DNA of 64,000 nucleotides from Morella rubra. Its lineage: Eukaryota; Streptophyta; Magnoliopsida; Fagales; Myricaceae. Position 1 is the first letter of the stretch. Each line of letters starts with the position of its first letter. Position numbers and translations under genes: made by a program. The stretch spans positions 19,146,843 to 19,210,842 of the forward strand of contig CM025849.1 of NCBI GenBank assembly GCA_003952965.2, given 5' to 3'. The notes under the pieces are model-generated. The model ran no database searches, was not told where the DNA came from, and saw nothing but the letters and a program-made list of their open reading frames with translations. Shown here piece by piece: positions 44,994-56,990 of this stretch.

Positions 44994-45410
44994 ATGGTAT
45001 GAAGCCTAACGACGACTGGTCTAAAAAATCCCGATTGGCCCAATCTCGTTTAAAGGGAGGACTACTGATGGGCCATAATATGACCGACCTAGCCCATCAG
45101 AAATGCATCGGCCCAACGAATGTTCCACCCAAGCCCCCAAGCATGCCTAAGGCCGCGAACCAGCCACAATACGGTATGAAGCCTAACGGCGACTGGTCTA
45201 AAAAATCCCGGTTGGCCCAATCTAGTTTAAACGGGGGACTACTGATGGGCCATAACATGATTGACCCAGCCCATCAGAAATACATCAGCCCAACGAATGT
45301 TCCACCCAAGCCCCCAAGCATGCCTAAGGCCTTTGGCCTGGTTGGCCCAATCTGGTTTAAACGGGGGACTACTGATGGGCCATAATATGACCTGCCCAGC
45401 CCATCAAAAA
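44994..45410 (+). repeat. 177-bp tandem repeat, 2.4 units
   Basis: Units start at about 44994 and 45171; a third, lacking 47 bp, follows at about 45335. The unit length is a multiple of three, so one frame (44999-45385) stays open and encodes a 59-residue repeat with GMKPN.DWSKKSRLAQS and PTNVPPKPPSMPKA. The frame has no known domain and lies in LTR U3-like sequence, so I regard its openness as a consequence of the repeat length. Confidence 0.8.
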
Positions 45411-45529
45411 TACATGCCCAGCTGTGGTTTCCCCCTTGGCCCGCACACATATGACTATTCCTGCTCGGAATTCAAGAGTCACTAGACTCACGGTATTAAG
45501 ACTCCTCCTAGGACTCTAATCCCCCCACA

Positions 45530-45538
45530 TATAAATAG
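45530..45538 (+). promoter_or_regulatory. TATA box of the gypsy LTR
   Basis: tataaatag within ccccccacatataaatagg, followed by a T- and C-rich leader. Typical U3/R arrangement of a plant LTR. Confidence 0.5.
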
Positions 45539-46129
45539 GCAAGTACCCCCTTCATATTTTCTTAAGCTAAATTGCTCTTCTAATACTCAACTCCTTTTGA
45601 GATCTAACTTAAGCATTGGAGTCTCCACATTCGATGCCGCCCCCTCTTTATTGCCTTTCAGGTCTGATCGGCTCTAAGTATTGGTGATTTTTAGCATCAT
45701 CACATGTTTTCACAATACCACAATCTACTAAGTGAGTCTTGGAGATTTCCTGAGAAAGTGTTTAAGTGTCAAAATTTTGGCCTCTAATTAAAAAAATTAC
45801 AAAATCATCTCTCTTCTCATTAAATTATTATTATTATATATTATAATATTCATTTAAATCTTCTTTCTCTTCACTTTTTCACTCACTCTCACAAACTATC
45901 TTCATTTTTTCACCAACTCCCATACTCCTAAAATTTTAACCACCCAAAATTTTCTCACTTAATTTTTAGAGAAAAATATTGCATTGAATATTTTCTCACT
46001 TAATTTTTAGAGAAAAATATTGCAAACATGTAATTTAAAAAAATAACTTTATTCTTAAATTCTTGAAACCATCAAAACCTATTTGAAGTATTCCCAAAAT
46101 CCCCATGTGATAATTTTTATTCTTAGTTG

Positions 46130-46990
46130 ATCCGGGGCAATTTTTCCACGCTTTTGTCATCATTCCAAATAAGGAACTGAAGGAAATATATATCTAATAT
46201 ACTTAGCGCATCCGAAAATTAAAGATCTACTACTCTACAATATGCTTAACAAATTAAAGCAAAATTAAAAGGGACAATATATTTTCACTCACTTAATTTA
46301 ACAAAATTTAGATTCAAAAAATAATAATTTAGGTTATTAAAATTTGATCATGTTAGACTCATTTAATTATATCTTTCCTTTGAAACATGTAATTTAAAAA
46401 AATAAATATATTCTAAAAAATTTAAACAATGAAACCATCAAAACCTATTTGAAATTAAAAAATTAAAATCCCCATGTGAAATAAATTTTTATTCTTAGTT
46501 GATCCGGGGCAATTTTGATTGACGGGGATCATTCCAAATAAGGACCCATGCAAGGAAATATAGGTAATATACTCCCCGTAGCCGAGCAATTTTGAGAGAA
46601 AAATATTGCATCATCAACCCTCTATTTAATATGTTGAGAGATTTTTTAGAGAGACCAAAAGTTGAATATTTTCTCACTTAATAGAGAAAAATATTGCATT
46701 ATTAATATCTTTCCTTTGATCAAGAAGAAGTATTCCCAAAATGTGATTTTTTATTCTTAGTTGAAATTTTTCCACGCTTTTGTCATCATTCCAAATAAAA
46801 GAAGTGAAGGAAATATAGATCTAATATACTTAGCGCAGAAAATTAAAGTCTACTACTCTACAATATGCTTAACAAATTAAAGCAAAATAAATATATTTTC
46901 ACTCGTCATTAGATTCAAAAAATAATAATTTAGGTCATTAGTAAATTCATTAACTTTGTTAGACTCATTTAAGAAATTTTATCCTGCCCA
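46130..46990 (-). repeat. three scrambled copies of the flank sequence
   Basis: The phrase catcattccaaataa, with neighbours (tagttgatccggggcaattt, aaggaaatata, tactactctacaatatgctt), occurs at about 46160, 46530 and 46785. The copies differ by deletions and short insertions. The corresponding flank of copy B (26700-27000) has it once. Confidence 0.7.
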
Positions 46991-47741
46991 TTTGTAACGG
47001 ACATGTGTCATTAAATATAAATAAAAAATTTAAACAATGGTAAACATATAAAAAAATTAAAAATTAAAATCTAAAATAAATAAAATTCAAATTAATACTA
47101 AATTAAAAAAATAAATAAAAAAATGATTGAGGGTTCCCGGCCGGACCCATGCATGGTGGAGGTAGGGATTCCTCCCCTCCACTCGAGCGACGAGCACAAA
47201 GAGAACATAACCAATTACACTTTACTCTATCAAACAAGAACTTTAGAATAATCTGGATATTACTGCAGGTAAAGCAAATTTATAATCAGTAACATAGAGA
47301 TTATTTCATTAATCATTATTCCATTGAATTTAAAGGTAAAAAACAAAGCCAAAGAGAGAGAAAATTCATCCATGATAATGTCATGGATCCAGAAAAACAA
47401 TTAATTAAAAATGATGAGAGAAGAAAAATTCGGCCTCACGGGCTAGAGACAAGCGGTAGATAAATCCTTCCTTGAGAATGGGGGTTGAAAAGAAAAGGAT
47501 TGAAGGTAGCTTCTCCAAGGAATCAGCCTCTAATGATTAAGCCAGGTTCATGCCTTTTTGTTTTTGGGTCTCTCCCTGAGAATAATATTCAAAATGAAAA
47601 TATATATATAAAGAAACCGACCATGTCCCCTTTGAATCATAGGGGAGGGTTTTTTTTTTTAACTTAGATCGTCCTGTCAACCGTGGAATGAGGTAGGTGG
47701 GGGAAAGGAGATCTCATGTCACTTTTGACCACTTAAGATTT

Positions 47742-47952
47742 TGTCTATATTTGGTTTAGATCTCAAAACAGTTTTTTGTGTTTGAATTTTTTTTCAAAGT
47801 AGTGTAGATTCTCTTAGAATAGGTGAAAAGTGTATAAAAAGTTGTTGAAATTTATAAAATTTATTGGGATTGGTGAAAAGGTTTTGGAATTGATGAAAAA
47901 GTGAGTGTGAGAAGTATTTGAAAACGTTTTGAAACACTATCCAAACATAGCC
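47742..47952. mobile_element. MITE of about 211 bp in copy C
   Basis: tgtctatatttggtttagatctcaaaac at the left and its inverted, diverged counterpart at the right (gttttgaaacactatccaaa..catagcc) bracket an AT-rich middle. Copies A and B lack it, so it inserted after C separated. I could not define the target duplication. Confidence 0.55.
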
Positions 47953-48925
47953 TTTATTTTCGACTGCCTTAAATGCGAGCGGAGTGGCGCTCTATGCCAA
48001 CGCCGATGGGGCAAGTGACTACTGGGCCTGGCACTTCTTTGCGCTCATCCCAAGAGGACTTCTTGGCCCTTGTTCAAATGACCTTACACTGTTGATTGGA
48101 CTTGTCATCAGAGGCCCATCTTGTACAAAAGAGGCTCCCCGTTCGGAGTTGGTGAAGATCGGCATTACAGACGAGGTTTGGAAGGCATGCGTCATCATTA
48201 TTAAGACTATTCTGGACCTCGGCCCCTTAGGTACAAGATAGGCACGCAACTTCCCTATTCATTGTGCAAGACTGCTTTTGTTTGGGCTAGGCTTGACCGA
48301 GTGGCCCGAAAAATGTCTAGCCCATAAAAAACGTTTGAAGAATATAAGAGCAATTTTGCTCTCCACATCGAATTCCATGGTAAATCAACCAGAACCCTAA
48401 AGTAGAGAGAATTCCTTCAAAATAGTGGTTTCGTGAAGATGACTGTGAAAGGGGAGAGGAAATTTTTTAATTCTTTCTCTAAGCGGGAGAGGAAGTTATT
48501 TTGCTACCACCCCAGAGCACTGCTCAGGTGGAGAGGGAGGAATCCCCCTCCAACCCAGGCCATGGGTCGGGGCAGGGAACTCCCCCAATCCTTTTTTTTT
48601 CTCTCTCTCTCTCTCTTTTTTTTTTCTTTTAAAATTTTAGTTTGAGTATTAAATTATGATTTTTATTTATTTTATTTTTTAGGAAACGTGGAATATTCTA
48701 ACTGGGTGGGAACTGTGTTTTAGTCTATGTGACAAGTTTTCTGTTAAATGAGTATAACGAAGTTAAGTTTGGTGACTTATTTTACTAACGGCAAAATCTC
48801 AACAACTACAGATATTTTTTTTTAAATTGAGTGAGTTTTTTAAACTATATTTTCCCAAACTAAACAAATCAAAAACATATTTCTAATAAAACAATATGTA
48901 CTTGAGAAACACTAAAACCTTTTAC

Positions 48926-49129
48926 TTATACATCTCGAAGATCTTCTCCATGATCTCCTGACCAAAACATCGGAGTGGGCTCTACAAAAAATTTTGGACT
49001 AAAATTAGATGCCTTTCTAAAGTCTTTTCGAACAATGCTTAAAACCAACACTTGAAAAACATTACTTTTTTTAGGATGAATAAAACCTTCACCACTATAT
49101 ATAAGAGTTCCATAGGAGAAAGTTCTCAT
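48926..49129 (-). pseudogene. copy C version of the MRTFS frame
   Basis: Sixty-seven codons with FVEPTPMFWSGDHGEDLRDV, clearly related to the frames at 13158 and 24752 but with substitutions and a short insertion. It shows the degree of divergence of copy C. No domain. Confidence 0.35.
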
Positions 49130-50613
49130 TTCTAAGCAATGTGAGACTAAAAATTAGATCTTTGGGGTTGGGCCCAATTGGGCCAATCCAAATTGAATTT
49201 TGGGCTCAATTGGGCAGGCCCACTTTGGAATGTTGGTCCTTCTGGACTTCCATATTCGACTAATTTTGCTTTAGTCTAACTATTATGTGAGTCCAAGTGA
49301 CAACCCAAGAGGAGGTGAATTGAGTTCTTATATAAATTAAAGTTTTTTCAAGAATAAAACAAGATAAATATTCAAGAATAGTTTAGCACAACACAATAGC
49401 AAATATAAAACCAATAAATGAGAGTAAGAGATAGGGAGATAAAACCGATATTGAGCTAGAAATTAGTATTTGTGGAGGCCGATTTGTATAATAATAATTT
49501 TTAATTTTATAAAACATGTATCATAAGGTTATATTTTTAATTTAAGACATAATAATGTTATTAATAAGTTACTTACTTAGTGATATACTTGCATAGTAGT
49601 TATTAACAAAGATATGAATTATAAATAATAGTTTTCTCCTTAAAATTCAAAATTTATAACATTCAATGTTTTCTTTCAAGTTACATTTGTAGAGAAAATA
49701 GAAAAAGTATGGATACAAAAAAATTAAATGTTTGAAGAGCTCAAGAAAAATAAAAGTAAACCGCACATTATAAGTTTTATTATTAAATTTATTGTCACAA
49801 GAAAAAAAATTGTCTAAAACTTTTGAATTTAATTTTTTTTACAAATTTTCAAGATTCAAACTAAACCTTGAAATTTAATTAACATGTAATTTCAAATATT
49901 TAAGTGTCACACCCTGTGCTAGTAGTTACTCTCTCGGCTCGCGTATAGGAATCACATGCACACAATTTGGGGATTACCACACGATAACTCTTAGAATTGC
50001 TCATTGCCCTTGAATTTACTAAGCAAAGACTTGTTTTGCAACAGTTCTTGATTTGAAACAAAAGTCGTTAAAAATATTAAAGGACGTAAGTTAGTTTAGA
50101 AACTAAAACGAAATGGGTGAAATCGCATAAAATATGAAGCCGGGATAAGTTGCACGTTAATTAGGAAAAATTGTAATAATGATTTAGGTTGGAAATTTAT
50201 TAATATTTAAAAGGATTAAAACATAATTGGAGAAATTTAATAAACTAGTAAAATTGAAACAACAAGAAGACAAACATCATTTTCTTATAATGAACACGAT
50301 TTAGTACAAAAGAGGGTCCTTCGAGAGGACTACAAAAGTATAGGCCTAAATTTACAAAAATGTGAGCTTCCTATAGCTCACCTAGCCTATGGCACCGTGT
50401 TTCAAGGACAAAAGCAGTTGAAACACTGTTGACAAAAGAAAAGGAAAATAACTAATTAGAGGGGTGCTAAAACAAAACCTTAACCCCTAATTCTCATCCT
50501 CTGTGTCTGAGGTGAGGTCAATGACGATGTTCACTGATGTGCTCAGTGGTTCCTCTACTGGGCGGGATGGGGGGAAAAGAAAAGGGAATAATTGGTTCGG
50601 GTGGAGCTCCCAC

Positions 50614-51276
50614 CAGTGGCGAAACTAGGAATTAATTTGAAGGGGGCAAACTCCTAAGGGAAAATGACAAAAAAAAAAAATTTACTATGTAATGCAAAAA
50701 AATGTCTTAGAGTTAAAATATCAAAAATTAGAGACTAAAAACATTAAAAATATTGAAATACATGTACTGTACTATTTGTGAGATTGAGAGGTGGTAATTA
50801 GATCATATGAGTCTGCATCTTATTGTGCAACTCAATGTTGATAAACTTCATCATAGACCCATAAGGGAATTGCAAGTCTTCAAACTTTGATACATTAAGT
50901 TGTCTTTAATTACTTGATCATTTGGCTCTGTTCCTTCTACGTCATTGTCGGATTACGCTATAATCCCACGGGTAATGCTAATTTTGAATTTAGTTCTATT
51001 ATTAGGAAAGCAATATGTTCGTTTGAAGCAGATTCTTCTGTTTATAGGGATTGTTAATGGTCCATTAAACAAAATACAAATCATAATAAGAGATTCTTAT
51101 AGATTTTTTTGGTGTTTTCTCTTGTGCTTTTCTCAATTGGTCTTGTTCTTACATGTACACAAAATTCAGAATTAAATTTTGCAAATTTTGCCTTTAAAAA
51201 AGAAAAAGAAAACATATAAAGAAAAATTAAACTATTTGCAAAGGCCAACCGGGCTGGCCCCCTAGTTCCGCCTATG
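50614..51276. mobile_element. non-autonomous hAT-type element, 663 bp
   Basis: The ends are CAGTGGCGAAACTAGG and, inverted, CATAGGCGGAACTAGG. The flanks gctcccac (50606-50613) and gctcctac (51277-51284) form an 8-bp target duplication with one change. It interrupts the gypsy LTR of copy C at a site that is intact in A and B. The internal frames (50945-51175, 51081-51350) have no transposase features. Confidence 0.8.
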
Positions 51277-51540
51277 GCTCCTACCCAACCGAGGTCAATA
51301 ATGCCGATGGTTAGAAAATCCTTTGCAAACCAGCGGAGCTCATGCTCCACTAGGACCTAGAAGTCCTCGAAGATTCAAACGAGGACCTTCAGGACTACCA
51401 CGTACTACCCCTCATCGAGGTTGGTGTCGGTCTTGTAAAAGTATGTCTCCCTTCTTAAGGTAGAAAAGCAAGCACATGTGGAAATAAAAAGGGTGAGTCA
51501 CTCAGTAAGGTCGGGGAGGGGGCATGCTCATACAAGTATA

Positions 51541-51800
51541 ATTCACATTTTTTGGCCTCAAGCTCCTTCCACTCTATCTCGTTCATGTCATCTGGCTTCT
51601 TCCTGTGTAGAGTCTTCACCATCCCTTGTTGCACTAACAGATCTTTTACCCTTCGCTGCCACAATCCGAAATTCTCAGTTCTGTCAAACTTCATATCATC
51701 GAATTTGGCAATCGAAGTATTTATCACCATTACTAAACTTGACACTTTGATACCAATTGTTGTTACCGTGCACACCAATGATGAACAATATACAGAAATT

Positions 51801-51843
<43 letters not shown>

Positions 51844-51905
51844 AGGAGGGAATTGAGACAGAGATTTAACGTGGTTCGGCATTATGCCTACGTCCACAGG
51901 AGATA
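51541..51905 (-). mobile_element. copia (Tnt1-like) fragment: LTR end, primer site, gag start
   Basis: On the minus strand an LTR remnant with a (GA)n run (51803-51840) and the phrase cgttaaatctctgtc / gccgaaccacg ends at 51758. Two bases later tggtatcaaag (51755-51745) is an initiator-methionine tRNA primer site. A gag start at 51730 encodes FDRTENFGLWQRRVKDLLVQ and KKPDDMNEIEWKELEAK, as in Tnt1/TNT-type copia polyproteins. The frame is cut off at 51545 where copy C begins. The rest of the element is gone. Confidence 0.75.
51803..51840 (+). repeat. (GA)n microsatellite in the copia LTR
   Basis: About 19 units of GA without interruption. It lies in the transcribed part of the LTR remnant. 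Confidence 0.9.
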
Positions 51906-51914
51906 GGTACTCTA

Positions 51915-54695
51915 TCAAAGCTCAATCACCTTGATCTTTCGTTCAACAATCTTACTGGTGAATTGCCTCCTTCACTTGCAAATCTCTTCCAATTAGTGAG
52001 CCTAGAAATTTCTATGAATCACATCCTAGGAAAAATCCCTCCATGTCTTTGGCTTTTAGCCAATCTTACCTATATTCACTTGGTGTATAATTAAATCACT
52101 GGTTTGATTCCACGGGAAATAAGGATGCTGAGGAATTTGAAATATTTGCGCTTAGATGTTACTAGGTTCACTAGTCCAATTCTGTTAACCATAAGTCATC
52201 TGACAAAGTTGGAACATCTGTCACTCGCATCGAACCAAATCAATGGTTCTATTCCTTAGAAATTGGAAGACTAAAGAGTCTCTTTTAGTTGTTCTTAAGT
52301 GATAACAAGCTCATCGGTCCAACTCCTTCCACTTTGGGTAATTTATCTCATTTACAATATTTGTTCCTTGATAATAATCAACTGGGTGGTCCTATTCCCG
52401 CATAAATAGGGATGCTCAAGAATCATGTGGGTTTGAGACTATCTAATAACTCATTGATTGGTCCCCTAGCTTCTGTCTTCGGTGGTTTAACTAGTTTGAT
52501 ATTTTTGTTCCTTGATTACAATCTAATTAATGGGTCCATTCCCTGTGAAATAGGGATGTTAAAGAATCTAGAAACTCTCCACCTAGAAGAAAATAAGCTC
52601 ATTGGTCCAATTCCTTTGACATTGGGCAATTTATCTAATTTGAATAATTTGTTCCTTGATAGTAATCTAATCAATGGGTCCATTCCCCGAGAAATAGGGA
52701 TGCTAAAGATTCTACTTTATTTGAATCTAAGTATGAACAAGCTCATTGGTTCAATCCCTTCCGTTCTTGGTAATTTAACTAATTTGACATATTTGTCCCT
52801 TAGTTGGAATCAAATCAATGGCCCAATCCCTGATTCTTTCCACTATTTGCATAGGCTAGCTACTTTGGACCTTAATCACAAACTTTTCATGAGTGGAGAA
52901 ATACATGTGGACCTTCTAAGCGCAAACAATTTACTTGTCTTGGATCTTAGCTACAATAATTTTAGCAGGACCATTCCTTTTTCTCTCAGCTACATACCAC
53001 ATCTCAACATGACTTACAATTCCCTAAAAGGCTCAATTCCTCGGGCTTTTCTTTATTATCCATCCAATTCATTCATTGGAAATAAGGATTTATGCGATGA
53101 CTCAATGGGTTTCACTCCATGCTTTCAAACGTCGATATTTAGACCACCAAGGAATTTTTTGACCAAAACAAAAGCTTTTGTTCCTATTCTCATTTTGGTT
53201 GGACTCTTAATCCTTGGTTGTTTGTTCCTATGGCGATGCATGGCTAAGAAAACTCAACCACAGTCGAGAGGAACATTAAAGGATGGGAACTTGTTCTCCA
53301 TATGGAATTATGATGGTAATATTGCATATGAAGACATCATTGAGGCAATTGAGGATTTTGACATTAGGTATTGTATTGGAACCGGGGGCTACGACAGCGT
53401 TTACAAAGCAAAACTACCTTGTGGCTGGCTAGTTGCCTTGAAGAAACTTCATCACGCAGAAGTTGAGAACTCAAATTTCTTCAACAATTTCAAGAATGAG
53501 GTAAAGATATTAACAGAGATTTGACGCCAAAAAATTATAAAGCTTTATAGGTTTTGTTTACATAGGCGATGCATGTTTTTGGTTTATGAATAAATGGAAA
53601 GAGGAAGCCTATTCTGTGTACTAAGCAATAATGCCGAAGCTGTGGAACTGGATTGGAGCAAGAGGGTCAACATCATCAAAGTCACAACACATGCATTATC
53701 TTACATGCATCATGAATGCATCCCAGCAATTGTTCATCGAGATATATCAAGCAACAATATTCTCTTAGACTTAAATGGGAGGCTTTTGTCACTGACTTTG
53801 GCACTGCTAAACTCATTGATCCTGATTTTTCCAATCAAACTTTACTTGCTGGAACTTACAGTTATATTGCCCTGGGTAGATTTTTTTTCCTTTGCTCATA
53901 ATTTATTTCTTCTTTGCTTTTTCCTATCTATTATATTTTTGCATATTATTCTACTTGATCTTGTAGAATGATGAGTTTATCGTAGCAATTAATTTCAATC
54001 ACTATTGTTATGAAATTTTCTTCCAATGATAAGTTTTGGCAACTTCTTGATAAAGATCAATTAAAGGAATAAATATATTTTTTTACTCCTAAACTGAACT
54101 TTAGGGGTCATATGGATTGCACCTTTCGTTTCGTCCATGTTGGCAGAAAATTGGATGCCAAGGTGTAGTGTGCTAGACCTTCCAAAGTTCATGGGTGAAA
54201 TGTCTCAAAATTCAAAGTTTGAGATGTAATGTGTTGGAACCCCGCAAAGTTTAAGGGTGAAAGTGTATTTATCCCTTAATTAAAAAAAATAAAAATAAAG
54301 AACTTACAGTTCCATTAGATAGTTGTGTCATCTTGTTCTTTTCATCTCTTTGCAGAGCTAGCCTGTACTATAAAGGTTACTAAACAGTGTGATGTTTATA
54401 GCTTTGGAGTGGTGGTGGTGGAAATATTAATGGGAAGGCATCCAACTGAACTCCTAACTTCTTTGTCATCGTCCTCGTTATCTCAAAACGTGATGCTTCA
54501 TGAAATACTTGATAAACGCCTGCCACTCCCTTACTCGTCGGAATGCACATGATATTTTCCTTATTGTTGCAATGGCCTTTGCATGCCTACATGCCAAACC
54601 AAAGTCTCGGCGGACAATGAAAAGCATCTCACAAGAATTTCTTGCTCACAAGAAGCCAATATCCAACCCCTTAGATGCGATTTCCCTATGGTAGC
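51915..54695 (+). pseudogene. LRR receptor-like kinase (At1g35710/MIK2-like), broken
   Basis: Such proteins sit in the plasma membrane and signal from an extracellular LRR domain. 51915-52400 reads as LRRs with stops (LNHLDLSFNNLTGELPPSLA). The 370-codon frame 52412-53524 has LRRs (residues 1-235), a membrane segment (256-276) and the kinase start. The glycine loop reads GTGGYDSV, with Asp for the third Gly; VALKK is present. TGA at 53522 and TAA at 53590 follow. From 53594 come LDWSKRVNII, the catalytic HRDISSNN and, after a frameshift near 53780, TDFGTAKLIDP. A GT..AG intron (53877-54354) contains a repeat-like block. The last exon has ELACTIKVTKQCDVYSFGVV, ILMGRHPTELL and, in a shifted frame, FACLHAKPKSRRTMK. 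The 5' end is lost next to the copia fragment. Confidence 0.9.
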
Positions 54696-54879
54696 CAGTG
54701 AACCAAGAAATGGATATGGTTAGATCAGTAAGTAAGACTCCATCATGAAGAGATTGCTTTCTTTTAGGTCTTCTACATATGGTGTGTACACAAACAATTG
54801 TATTGTACCCCATGAGAATTATGTTGTTCTGTATGTTTTTTCCTTTTTGATATTAAATGCAAAAGAGATGTTAGAACTT

Positions 54880-55800
54880 GTTGCCAATGAACATGTTTGT
54901 GTGTGCGTGTATGGCCGAGTCTTTGCCCATAGATTGAGTTGCATCGTCACATCCGAGCTTGCTTGGGACCTCGGTCTAGGCGACCTTAACAACTCCACCT
55001 TCCGCCAAGTGATTTGTACACAATCACACCAATCAATCCTCTTAAACCGTTCTTGGCAACACACGATCTAAAATATAGGATCTAACACACAGAAATGAAG
55101 AGACTCGAGATATTATTATGATGAACAAAGAACGTGGTTGACGATTATTAGTCCTTATAACTACAAGAACACAAGAACAATGATCAAGGGTTAATTAGCC
55201 CAAGAACGAATACCCAAACTAGATTATTAGCCTAGAATGAATCCTAAATGACAAGGTTATTAGCCTTGACACCGACTTAGCATATACGTGTTATGCTTGG
55301 CCAAAACACTCCCCAGAGCTCTCTGGCTCTCCAATACTAAACTCTCTGAATAAATAACTCTCATGCACCTAAGGGTGCTTATATAGGCATCCTTAGGTGC
55401 TTAAAAACCCTAGCAAAATCACAATCAAATTGAAATCAAATCTTCCCGATCTTTAGGAAACAATTCCTCAAATCAAGGAGATTTGAATTTACATGCCTCA
55501 TTAAAAAAAAACTCAAAGGGAAATAATCTTCTAGAATTTTGAAAAGATTCTCCAAATCTAGAAGATATGATTTATTCAACTCTACTACAAAGGAAACTAA
55601 TCTCCAAGGATACCTTTTTAAGTTGCTGGATCTCAGCGCCATCCACGGCGCCACCGCTGCCGTGCACCTCCATGGGTGGCGATGCTCCTAGAACCTTTCT
55701 CTTCACTTCCTTTCTGACACCACTATGGGTGGTGATGCTCCGCCATTAGTGATAGCTACCAGTGGTAGGAATTTGACTCACTTTAAAATGAGCAACGTAA
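54880..55800 (-). mobile_element. LTR-like block with minus-strand promoter
   Basis: Read on the minus strand, a TATA box (gcctatataagc, about 55391-55380) is followed by a leader with gagagttatttattcagaga, repeated ggctaata words and a late part with ttagatcctatattttagatcgtgtg. This is the layout of a plant copia-type LTR. No polyprotein frame or second LTR is seen, and the ends are uncertain. GC-rich direct repeats ('ggtggcgatgctcc' / 'ggtggtgatgctcc') lie at 55675 and 55730. Confidence 0.4.
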
Positions 55801-56335
55801 AGGCTATACCCAAGTATAGGAGTTCTATCGTATAATAATTAGCCCAAAAGGCCAGATAGTCTCCTCAGGAAAAATAGATTAATTTCAAACATGTGTAAAA
55901 AAAAGAAAGAGAGAGAGAATATAAAAGTGTTTACTAAACACAGTTCAAATTCATTTTTTATTTTTATTTTAGGGAGTTCGAAACGAAATAAAAGGGACAC
56001 AAAACGTAAACTCAGAATATAACATGCATTAAATTAAATAACAGAAATTAAATGATAGAAATAAATAATAATAAGTAAATGACGAAAAGTAAATGACAAT
56101 AATAAGTAATTGACAACGAATAAAAAAGAGAGCATAAGATTCTTGGATTAAATAATATCGTCTTATTACAACCCAAGATTCAAGTTAAAAGAGAAAAAAC
56201 AACAAGAACGTAGTCTGGAATTGAAATAGAAATTACAGAAAATTAAGGAGCAAGAAACTTAAATCTAAATCCTAGGAATTGAAATATAAGACATAGGAAT
56301 AATAAAGCATAAAAGAATCTAATCTAAAAACTGAA
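55801..56335. other. no gene recognised
   Basis: AT-rich; the first 80 bp (agcaacgtaaaggctatacc .. ccagatagtctcctcagg) look like part of a repeat family. Otherwise only short A-rich words. Confidence 0.4.
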
Positions 56336-56341
56336 AATAAT

Positions 56342-56378
<37 letters not shown>

Positions 56379-56493
56379 ATATGGCCAAAGAGAAAAAATA
56401 GGAGAAGAGAAAGAGGAGAGAGTATGGCTAAGGGAGAAAATTGAAGGAGAAGAGAGAGAAGGAAAAAGAAAACGGAAAAGAAAAGGTGAGAAG

Positions 56494-56532
<39 letters not shown>

Positions 56533-56990
56533 GAGAGTAACTCATAAAATAAAGGAGAGCTAGAGAGAAAAAGTATGATTTGGGACAAGAGAAAATAATG
56601 GGGGAAAGAGAAGAGAGAGAGAGAGAGAGCATAGTGAGAAGGAGAGGTGCGGCTGAAAAAATAAAACTAAAGAGGTGAGAAAGTCTAGAGTGTCTTCGGC
56701 TAAGAGGTGAGAGAAAAAAGGAGAGAAAAGAGAGAGAAGAAAAGGTGCAGCCAAGAGAGAGAAAGAAGGGAAAAGAGAGAAGAAATATGGAGAGAAAAGG
56801 GTTGAGCGGCAAATAGAGAGAGAAAAATAAAAGAGAGAGGAGAGAGAGAAGAAGAAGTGCGGCTAGAAAAATAATATAAAGAGGCAGAGAGAGTGATTTG
56901 GCTAAAAGGAAAAATAGAGAGAAAAAATAGGGGGAAGAGTTGGCCAAGGAGAGAAGAATAAGGGGGAGAGAATAAAGGTGAGTACCGAAA
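56336..56990 (+). repeat. 650-bp purine-rich tract with (GA)n microsatellites
   Basis: The plus strand is almost entirely A and G, with pure (GA)n runs near 56344-56372 and 56496-56524 and shorter runs elsewhere. Similar purine-rich sequence continues at 57890-57990 after an insertion. The strand asymmetry creates long Leu/Ser/Phe-rich frames on the minus strand (271 codons at 56324-57139) that I do not regard as genes. Confidence 0.85.

Larger units (their letters stand above)
44831..45770 (+). mobile_element. LTR of the same gypsy element, probable
   Basis: The block holds tandem subrepeats (44994-45410), a TATA box (45530) and an R/U5-like end with gagatctaacttaagcattg, a phrase common in plant gypsy LTRs. 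Ends are not resolved; the right limit is where copy C begins. Confidence 0.45.
45772..51540 (-). repeat. inverted, diverged copy C of the duplicated segment
   Basis: The reverse complement follows copy B plus its right flank from about 27316 back to about 23330. In plus-strand order the parts are: flank (45772-46890, scrambled), MULE (about 46890-48860), the block with the MRTFS frame (48861-49270), copia LTR end (49271-49500), hAT-like remnant, target site ttaag (49900-49904) and the 3' part of the gypsy LTR (49905-51540). Divergence is visibly higher than between A and B, with additional insertions at 47742-47952, about 49510-49800 and 50614-51276. The gypsy LTR is cut off at 51540. Confidence 0.85.

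Noticed and set aside
44999-45385. 128-codon frame as a protein gene
   Set aside because: Its openness follows from a repeat length divisible by three inside LTR-like sequence; no domain or start context supports it.
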